The notes beneath the pieces were generated by a model. It was not told the DNA's origin. It searched no databases and was given only the letters and a program-made list of their open reading frames with translations. Below, piece by piece: positions 6,717 through 11,917 of a DNA stretch of 11,917 nucleotides (positions within the stretch are counted from its first letter, which is position 1; every line of letters starts with the position of its first letter). The position numbers and the translations under genes were made by a program. Source of the DNA: Rhodospirillaceae bacterium (GTDB taxonomy: Bacteria; Pseudomonadota; Alphaproteobacteria; Rhodospirillales; Magnetovibrionaceae); the NCBI GenBank assembly GCA_002401565.1, contig NVTL01000076.1, forward strand, positions 2,571 through 14,487, in the 5' to 3' direction.

Positions 6717-7397
6717 GTGATGCAAAACGTTCACTTTTTTGTATTTATAAAGGGCCTGATCGTATTGGCATTTTTGTCAGTCACATTCGCCCCGGCGGTT
6801 GCGTATGCCGATACACACGCCAGTTCACGTCCCCCTGCTGAAATTATCTCGGTCTTTCCCAAGGACTTTCCCCCGTATTATATTACGGATGAAAATGGTC
6901 AGCCCGCGGGGTTTGCCATCGAGGTTTTAGATGCCGTGGCCAAACGCAGCGGCCTCACAATCCAGAATATGCCCAAAGAAACGTGGATGATTGCATATCA
7001 GGCTTTTAAATCGGATCAGGCCCAAATCATCCCCAGTCTGAGCATAACCAAAGAACGCAAAAACGATGCCGATGTCAAAATCTTCAAAACTCTGGCCGAT
7101 CTTTTATCAGCCCTTAACAACAAAACTGTTGATGCCATTATTTACCCAGAATCCGTTATCAACACGCACTTTGCCCTCAATCACACAAGCAAACGCATCA
7201 AAAGCGTTGGTGGCCCCATAAAAGTCATTCCTCGCGCGCTTGCGGTGCGCAAAACAAGCCCCGAATTTCTGATCCTTTTAAACCGAGAGTTAAAAGCATT
7301 TATCAACACCCAAGCCTTTGATGAGATCCACCGAAAATGGTTCAACACGGCGGCGGTAAGAACCAGTTTTATGTCAAATTTTTGGTGGGTTGGTTAA
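6717..7397 (+). CDS. Shortened periplasmic substrate-binding (SBP family 3) sensor-like protein, probably degenerate
   Basis: A 226-residue protein (GTG 6717, or ATG 6720; AAAGGG 10-13 bases upstream). Residues 1-31 are a signal peptide ending in a likely AYA cleavage site. The mature part opens like the extracellular solute-binding family 3 domains of transporters and sensor kinases: FPKDFPPYYITDENGQPAGFAIEVLDAVAKRSG, then IPSLSITKERK. In the family, this motif is followed by about 60 residues of the second lobe (FDF/S-x-P, xGxxVAVxxG); here it jumps within a few residues to DVKIFKTLADLLSALNNKTVDAIIYPE, normally found much later, suggesting an in-frame deletion near residues 114-119. The end (LNRELKAFINTQAFDEIHRKWF) is normal. 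A TAA at 7395 interrupts a run that continues in frame as a membrane helix. It may be a fossil of the sensor part of a kinase, or a reduced soluble binding protein feeding the downstream kinase. Confidence 0.65.
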   Translation: MMQNVHFFVFIKGLIVLAFLSVTFAPAVAYADTHASSRPPAEIISVFPKDFPPYYITDENGQPAGFAIEVLDAVAKRSGLTIQNMPKETWMIAYQAFKSDQAQIIPSLSITKERKNDADVKIFKTLADLLSALNNKTVDAIIYPESVINTHFALNHTSKRIKSVGGPIKVIPRALAVRKTSPEFLILLNRELKAFINTQAFDEIHRKWFNTAAVRTSFMSNFWWVG

Positions 7398-7472
7398 GCC
7401 TTGTTTGCGTTTTTAGTGGTCACGGCAGGTCTGATTTATTTGGGCAGAAGCCCCCACAGGGATGTTCACTAA
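7398..7472 (+). other. In-frame continuation of the binding-protein gene: membrane-anchor remnant
   Basis: Directly after the TAA at 7395-7397 the same frame stays open for 24 codons, ALFAFLVVTAGLIYLGRS followed by PHRDVH and a TAA at 7470-7472. Joined to the preceding NFWWVG this makes a convincing single transmembrane helix with a basic cytoplasmic end, as found after the substrate-binding domain of sensor kinases. It is best read as the tail of the upstream gene cut off by a single-base nonsense change, unless the stop is a sequencing error or is read through. Confidence 0.5.
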
Positions 7473-7507
7473 ACTGGATTTAACCCGTCATGATATTGAG
7501 GTGAAAC

Positions 7508-9709
7508 ATGACAACGAGCACTGTAAAAGTTAAGGATTCACGAGAGCACACGACGCTCTATACGCTCATCATTGTGATGGTGGTGATTGCCTTATCTGTG
7601 GTGGGCATCACCTTGCTCATCCTTTACGAAACAGCCTTTCAAGAAGCCGAAAATCGCTTGATGGAAACGGCCCGCAGCCACGCCCGTCTGATCAAATCCA
7701 TATCAAATTTCAACACCACGTATGGGTCTGGCTTTACGGGCAGCGCAGAAGCAGCGTTGTTGCTGCAAATCAAAGAAGGCTTTGTCACAATGTCTGGCAC
7801 CAGTGAATTGGTCATTGGCCAAAGGCGCGGTGACAAAATATTTTTCATCGCGCGACAACGCGCCACCACGGCGCACAACAATTTTTCCGTTCCTTTTGAC
7901 GCCTCATTGGCCGAACCTATGCGTTTGGCCCTGATGGGAAAATCAGGAACAACCATAGGCTTGGATTATCGCAATCAATTGGTTTTGGCGGCCCATGAAC
8001 CCGTGGACGTATTGGGTCTGGGCATCGTTGCCAAAATGGACATCAAAGAAATCAGGGAACCGTTTATTTTGGCCGGCATCACCACGGGTGGATTTGCACT
8101 GGTGATCATATTTTTTGGCATTTTCATTTTCATTCGCGTCAGCAATCCTATTTTACAAGCCATTGCCGACAGCGAAAAACGCTATCGTTTTTTGGTCGAA
8201 GAACAAACCGATTTAATCTGTCGCAATCGCCTAGATACGACCTTGTTGATGGTCAACGATGCCTATTGTCGATTTTTTGATAAAAGCAAAATAGAGCTTA
8301 CGGGATCAAAATTTATCAATCTGGTTCCTGAGGCTTTTAAACAACCCGTGCTCATGCACTTGGCTCAATTTACGCCCGACCATCCAACAGGCACCCAAGA
8401 ACAAATGCAGATTAATTCTCATGGCGAAGAACGCTGGCTGCAATGGACCAATACGGCCACCTTCGATGCCCAAGGCTATCCCATCGAATTTGTCGCCATT
8501 GGCCATGATATTACAAATAAAAGACAACTGGAAAACGCTCTTATACAATCGCAAAAGATGGAAGCCGTCGGGCAACTGACGGGGGGGATCGCCCATGATT
8601 TCAACAATATCTTGGGCGTGATCATGGGCAATCTGGAATTGCTGAGACGCAAATGCAAAAAAATGCCCGAAACAAAGAAGTTTGTAGATGCGGCCTATGC
8701 CGGCAGCGAACGGGGAGCTAAAATCACCAAAAAACTCCTGCACTTTTCCCGCCATGCCCCGGTCGAGCAAAAACGCATGAACGTCAATACGCTGATCACG
8801 GATATGAAAGCCCTGATCATCACATCTCTGACGCCTAAAATCATCGTTGAAACGCACCTTTCAGCCGAGGTTTGGATGACCAAAGTCAATCCGGGGGATT
8901 TCGAAGATGCCCTGCTTAATTTTGCCCTAAACGCTGGGGATGCAATGGTCGAAGGCGGAACATTAGTGATTGAAACCAAAAACAAATCCCTAGACGCCGC
9001 ATACGTTAAAAACAATCCCGGCAGTTTCGTCGGTGATTTTATTTTAATCACCATCAGTGATTCCGGAATAGGCATGAGCCAAGACGTCGCAGAGCAAGTC
9101 TTTCAGCCTTTTTTCACGACAAAAACAATTGGTCAAGGCACCGGTTTGGGGATGAGCATGGTCTATGGCTTTGTGCAAAGATCAAACGGCCATATCAAGA
9201 TTTATTCCGAACCCGGCCGCGGCACCACAATTCACCTGTATTTACCAAGGGATAAAAGCAAGCTACAGGACCCAAACCGAGCTCAATCTGCATCCTTAAG
9301 CGAACAGCCAAAAGGCGATGAAACAATTTTGATCGTCGATGATGAACAGGCCCTGGTCGATATCGCCGCAGCCTATCTGGAAGACTTAGGCTACACGACC
9401 TTAACCGCCAACACCGCCAAACAGGCCTTGGTTCTTTTAAAAACCAAATCACAAATCCAACTGGTCTTTACAGATGTGGTGATGCCCGGTGAAATGGATG
9501 GCTATGACCTCGCCAAAGCAACACTAAAGCAGTATCCTGACAAAAAGGTTCTGCTCACCAGCGGCTTCACATCCAAACGCGAAGGTGCCTTAAATGGGGA
9601 TGTTGCTTTGTTCAAAACACTATCAAAAGATTTACTCAACAAACCTTATATCCAAAACGAACTGGCAATTGCCGTTCGCAAAACTTTAGATGGGGAACAT
9701 CAATCATGA
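7508..9709 (+). CDS. Hybrid sensor histidine kinase (TM - Cache-like - TM - PAS - HisKA - HATPase - REC)
   Basis: A 733-residue inner-membrane kinase. Helices at about 18-40 and 188-210 enclose a periplasmic domain (41-187) resembling Cache-type sensors of histidine kinases (its end, LAAHEPVDVLGLGIVAKMD, is typical). A PAS domain (about 220-338) ends in the usual FVAIGHDITNKRQLE. The HisKA phosphoacceptor is H363 in GGIAHDFNNIL. HATPase motifs follow: N-box NFALNAGDAM (N475), ISDSGIGM (D518), FQPFFTTK and GQGTGLGMSMV. A receiver domain (about 604-728) has acidic D611/D612, phosphoacceptor D656 in FTDVVMPG, TSG (684-686) and K712. The start ATG has GAGGTG upstream. It begins 35 bases after the remnant of the binding-protein gene and overlaps the response regulator by 4 bases (ATGA), showing translational coupling. 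All catalytic residues look intact; the stimulus is unknown. Confidence 0.93.
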   Translation: MTTSTVKVKDSREHTTLYTLIIVMVVIALSVVGITLLILYETAFQEAENRLMETARSHARLIKSISNFNTTYGSGFTGSAEAALLLQIKEGFVTMSGTSELVIGQRRGDKIFFIARQRATTAHNNFSVPFDASLAEPMRLALMGKSGTTIGLDYRNQLVLAAHEPVDVLGLGIVAKMDIKEIREPFILAGITTGGFALVIIFFGIFIFIRVSNPILQAIADSEKRYRFLVEEQTDLICRNRLDTTLLMVNDAYCRFFDKSKIELTGSKFINLVPEAFKQPVLMHLAQFTPDHPTGTQEQMQINSHGEERWLQWTNTATFDAQGYPIEFVAIGHDITNKRQLENALIQSQKMEAVGQLTGGIAHDFNNILGVIMGNLELLRRKCKKMPETKKFVDAAYAGSERGAKITKKLLHFSRHAPVEQKRMNVNTLITDMKALIITSLTPKIIVETHLSAEVWMTKVNPGDFEDALLNFALNAGDAMVEGGTLVIETKNKSLDAAYVKNNPGSFVGDFILITISDSGIGMSQDVAEQVFQPFFTTKTIGQGTGLGMSMVYGFVQRSNGHIKIYSEPGRGTTIHLYLPRDKSKLQDPNRAQSASLSEQPKGDETILIVDDEQALVDIAAAYLEDLGYTTLTANTAKQALVLLKTKSQIQLVFTDVVMPGEMDGYDLAKATLKQYPDKKVLLTSGFTSKREGALNGDVALFKTLSKDLLNKPYIQNELAIAVRKTLDGEHQS

Positions 9710-10095
9710 ACAAACCCCTCTTATTAATCGTAGACGATGATGCCTTAATGGTCGATTTGGTGAGCAGTATCGGTGAAGATGCTGGTTTTGACATTTGCCA
9801 AACCACCAATTCAGAGGCCTTTCAACAAGCCTGGCTCACCAATCCGCCCAGAGCCATCATCATGGACATCGTCATGCCCGGCATGGATGGCATGGCTTTG
9901 TTGTTGTGGCTATCGGAACAAAACTGCACCACTCCGATTATTTTGATGAGTGGCTATGCGGGCAAATATTTAGGTCTGGCCGAAAAATTGGGCACCGCAA
10001 CAGGCGAAAACATTATCGGCACCTTGGACAAACCCTTTAACATCGACAAGCTTGAAGTCTTATTGGAAAAAGCATTGCAGGTCTCTGAAAGCTGA
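9706..10095 (+). CDS. Single-domain response regulator (REC only)
   Basis: A 129-residue CheY-like receiver with no output domain. Key residues are all present: acidic pocket D10-D12 in LLLIVDDDALMVD, phosphoacceptor D54 in IIMDIVMPGMDGM, the switch serine S82 in ILMSGY, and K109-P110 in LDKPFNIDKL. Its ATG overlaps the TGA of the hybrid kinase, so the two are made together and are almost certainly partners. With no DNA-binding or enzymatic domain it must act by protein contact, for example as a phosphate shuttle or sink, or on a distant histidine phosphotransfer protein. No Hpt domain is encoded in the window. The inserted stretch AGKYLGLAEKLGTATGENIIG (83-103) between S82 and K109 is longer than in CheY and carries no recognisable motif. 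Confidence 0.9.
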   Translation: MNKPLLLIVDDDALMVDLVSSIGEDAGFDICQTTNSEAFQQAWLTNPPRAIIMDIVMPGMDGMALLLWLSEQNCTTPIILMSGYAGKYLGLAEKLGTATGENIIGTLDKPFNIDKLEVLLEKALQVSES

Positions 10096-10234
10096 ATGTT
10101 GGTGGTGACCATCTGTGCCGTTCAAGGTAGCTTTTGAAATTGCTTTTAAAAATAACCATATAAAACGAACTTAAAATGGGTAAAATGGTAATTCACAATT
10201 AAAAAATGTTCATTTAAGCAGGGAGAAAAAATTT
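10096..10234 (+). promoter_or_regulatory. Promoter and ribosome-binding region of the sulfide:quinone oxidoreductase gene
   Basis: In this 139-base AT-rich gap a plausible sigma70 promoter is TTGAAA (10134-10139), an 18-base spacer, and ATATAA (10158-10163). A strong ribosome-binding site AGGGAG (10220-10225) lies 9 bases before the ATG at 10235. The long 5' leader (about 65 bases) is A-rich and shows no clear riboswitch-like fold. Found by eye; the ribosome site is firm, the promoter moderately likely. Confidence 0.45.
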
Positions 10235-11506
10235 ATGGCACATATAGTCGTTCTGGGCAGTGGTATTGGCGGAGTACCTATGGCCTTGGAAACAAAACAA
10301 CTTTTAAAAAATGGTGAGGAAATCACCGTTATTTCTAATACGGAAACTTTTCAGTTTGTTCCTTCAAACCCATGGTTAATGGTGGGCTGGCGCAAAACAA
10401 AAGACATCGTTATTGATCTCCCTCCGATCTTTAAAAAGAAAAAAATCAACTTTATTTCCATTGGCGCAAAAAAAGTTCACCCCAAAAACAACCAAGTTGA
10501 ATTGTCCAACGGCGAAATGGTTGATTATGATTATTTGGTCATTGCTACGGGTCCTGAACTTGCTTTTGACGAAATCGAAGGCTTAGGCCCAGACGGTTTC
10601 ACCCATTCTGTTTGCCAAGTTGACCACGCGGCCAAAGCCGGAGAAGCGTTCGAAGAATTTGCCAAAGACCCCGGCCCCATTGTTATTGGTGCCGTACAAG
10701 GCGCCTCTTGCTTTGGTCCGGCTCTTGAATTGGCGATGATTGTTGAATCTGACCTGCGCAAACGCAAAATCCGCGACAAAGTTCCCATGACGTACGTCAC
10801 CTCCGAACCCTACCCCGGCCATTTAGGTCTTGGTGGTGTTGGCGATACCAAAGGCATGGTTGAATCTGAATTGCGCCAACGTCACATCAACTGGATTTGC
10901 AACGCCAAGGTCGACAAATGCGAAGACGGAAAAATGTTTGTCACCGAACACGACATGGACGGCAAGCCTATTAAACAGCATGAACTGGAACATAAATGGT
11001 CCATGATGCTTCCGGCTTTTCGCGGCATCAAAGCCGTTCAGGGCATCAAAGGCTTGGGCAATCCGCGCGACTTTATCTTGGTCGATAAATATCAACGCAA
11101 TCCAACGTTCCAAAATATCTTTGCCGTTGGTGTGTGTATTGCTATTCCGCCTGTCGAAGTCACTCCGGTTCCCACCGGCTGTCCAAAAACGGGCTATATG
11201 ATCGAAAGCATGGTCACCGCAACCGCGCACAATCTTCGCGATCTTCTGGATGGCAAAGAAGCCAGCCACGAAGGCACATGGAGTGCGGCGTGTTTGGCTG
11301 ACTTTGGTGATGGCGGCGCGGCGTTTATTGCCGTACCCCAAATCCCGCCCCGCAACGTCAACTGGGCATCACAAGGTAAATGGGTGCACATCGCGAAAAT
11401 CGCTTTTGAAAAGTATTTCATGCGCAAAATTCGCAAAGGCATCAGCGAACCTGTGTATGAAAAACACATGATGAAGCTGATGGGCCTGCATCGTCTCAAA
11501 AAATAA
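10235..11506 (+). CDS. sqr: Sulfide:quinone oxidoreductase (FAD-dependent)
   Basis: Membrane-attached flavoprotein that oxidises sulfide and passes electrons to the quinone pool, forming sulfane sulfur or polysulfide. The 423-residue protein starts with the FAD-binding fold HIVVLGSGIGGVPMALE (G8, G10, G12/G13), then FQFVPSNPWLMVGW and the second flavin motif YDYLVIATGPEL. Cysteines at 127, 159 (GAVQGASCFGP) and 353 correspond in position to the three redox cysteines of well-studied SQRs (128/160/356 in Acidithiobacillus, from memory), supporting sulfide as substrate rather than NADH. Later motifs are IFAVGVCIAIPPVE and PTGCPKTGYMIESM. The C-terminal stretch WVHIAKIAFEKYFMRKIRKG (383-402) is amphipathic and basic, as in the monotopic membrane anchor. 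There is no signal peptide, as usual for SQR. It is monocistronic, with its own promoter region and a terminator. The exact SQR subtype was not assigned. Confidence 0.88.
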   Translation: MAHIVVLGSGIGGVPMALETKQLLKNGEEITVISNTETFQFVPSNPWLMVGWRKTKDIVIDLPPIFKKKKINFISIGAKKVHPKNNQVELSNGEMVDYDYLVIATGPELAFDEIEGLGPDGFTHSVCQVDHAAKAGEAFEEFAKDPGPIVIGAVQGASCFGPALELAMIVESDLRKRKIRDKVPMTYVTSEPYPGHLGLGGVGDTKGMVESELRQRHINWICNAKVDKCEDGKMFVTEHDMDGKPIKQHELEHKWSMMLPAFRGIKAVQGIKGLGNPRDFILVDKYQRNPTFQNIFAVGVCIAIPPVEVTPVPTGCPKTGYMIESMVTATAHNLRDLLDGKEASHEGTWSAACLADFGDGGAAFIAVPQIPPRNVNWASQGKWVHIAKIAFEKYFMRKIRKGISEPVYEKHMMKLMGLHRLKK

Positions 11507-11530
11507 GGTGGAACAGTCCATCTGAACGCA

Positions 11531-11564
11531 AAAAAGGCCGCTCCGGTGAGGGAGCGGCCTTTTT
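11531..11564. terminator. Bidirectional rho-independent terminator between sqr and ndk
   Basis: A perfect 14-base inverted repeat: left arm AAAAAGGCCGCTCC (11531-11544), loop GGTGAG, right arm GGAGCGGCCTTTTT (11551-11564). The GC-rich stem of nine pairs is flanked by A on the left and T on the right, so transcripts from either strand end in a U run. It lies 24 bases after the sqr stop and about 35 bases after the ndk stop, serving both convergent genes. Confidence 0.93.
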
Positions 11565-11598
11565 CATATTCGCAAAAACGTTTGCTTAAGCGCTGTGC

Positions 11599-11917
11599 TT
11601 AACCAACGATTTCGGTACCTGCAAAGTAGTACGCGATTTCTTCTGCAGCCGTTTCAGGCGCATCAGAACCGTGAACTGAATTGTTTTGCACATCGATAGC
11701 AAAATCCTTACGGATGGTGCCTTCGTCCGCGTTTGCTGGGTTTGTTGCCCCCATAACGCCGCGGTAAGTTGCAATTGCATCTTCGCCTTCAAGGACTTGA
11801 ACGACCACAGGGCCGGAGACCATGAATTCAACCAACTCACCAAAGAATGAACGTTCTTTGTGAACGCCATAAAAAGCTTCTGCTTGAGATTGGGTCAGGT
11901 GAACGCGTTTTTGTGCA
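11599..11917 (-). CDS. ndk: Nucleoside diphosphate kinase (partial, C-terminal 105 residues)
   Basis: Cytosolic Ndk balances nucleotide pools by moving the gamma phosphate of ATP to other (d)NDPs through a phosphohistidine. Reading the minus strand, the window holds the last 105 codons of a protein normally about 140 long; the N-terminus lies beyond base 11917. Family motifs are clear: [54 protein letters not shown] and the active-site block [20 protein letters not shown], whose His is the phosphate carrier. The stop (TAA) is at 11601-11599. It is convergent with sqr and shares its terminator. No disruption is visible in the part present. Confidence 0.97.
   Translation of the reverse strand, partial: AQKRVHLTQSQAEAFYGVHKERSFFGELVEFMVSGPVVVQVLEGEDAIATYRGVMGATNPANADEGTIRKDFAIDVQNNSVHGSDAPETAAEEIAYYFAGTEIVG

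Noticed and set aside
7380..7420. Frameshifts at T-runs in the binding-protein tail
   Set aside because: A two-frameshift model was considered, but the original frame itself continues as a membrane helix after the single TAA, so no frameshift is needed.
8306..8857. Minus-strand 183-codon open frame inside the hybrid kinase gene
   Set aside because: Antisense to conserved PAS and HisKA coding sequence; the composition mirrors the sense gene and no family is recognisable.
10823..11341. Minus-strand 172-codon open frame inside the sqr gene
   Set aside because: Antisense shadow of a gene with clear family motifs; no recognisable domain and no ribosome-binding site.
11588..11601. Small inverted repeat AAGCGCTGTGCTT near the ndk stop
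   Set aside because: Short imperfect stem without a T run; the strong hairpin at 11531-11564 explains termination.
11586..11870. Minus-strand 94-codon open frame overlapping ndk
   Set aside because: It is another frame of ndk; the frame ending at 11599 carries every Ndk motif, including the active-site His.

Overview
The window looks like chromosomal DNA from an alphaproteobacterium, most likely a marine or sediment member of the Rhodospirillales. This rests on gene order (purM-purN divergent from a DUF2066 gene and a PgsA-like gene), the protein sequences, and a base composition of roughly 50% GC. The exact genus cannot be read from the sequence. No tRNA, rRNA, insertion sequence, phage gene or CRISPR array was seen, and no gene-free gap exceeds about 160 bases.

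Left part (1-3222): two minus-strand genes (start of a CDP-alcohol phosphatidyltransferase; an exported DUF2066 protein) diverge from purM and purN, which catalyse steps 5 and 3 of de novo purine synthesis. The only ATG open to purM lies about 30 codons upstream of family homology and has no ribosome-binding site. A perfect AAGGAGG sits 5 bases before an in-frame ATT that matches the family start, so purM probably begins with the rare codon ATT.

Middle part (3282-6559): a compact three-gene signalling operon. It encodes a membrane sensor with a SpoIIE/RsbU-type PP2C phosphatase, a diguanylate cyclase (GGEEF, intact I-site) fused to an slr1658-like/GHKL-like C-terminal domain, and a single STAS-domain protein of slr1659 type. 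Together these look like a partner-switching module whose kinase-like or antagonist-like part is physically joined to a c-di-GMP synthase. This is the most interesting system in the window.

Next (6717-10095): a small periplasmic substrate-binding-like protein, a hybrid histidine kinase and a single-domain response regulator, the last two overlapping by 4 bases. The binding protein appears eroded: its core is shortened, and an in-frame TAA cuts it inside what would be a C-terminal membrane anchor.

Right part (10235-11917): a sulfide:quinone oxidoreductase with all three catalytic-type cysteines, implying sulfide oxidation into the quinone pool. A strong bidirectional hairpin terminator separates it from the convergent ndk (nucleoside diphosphate kinase) gene, which runs off the window edge.
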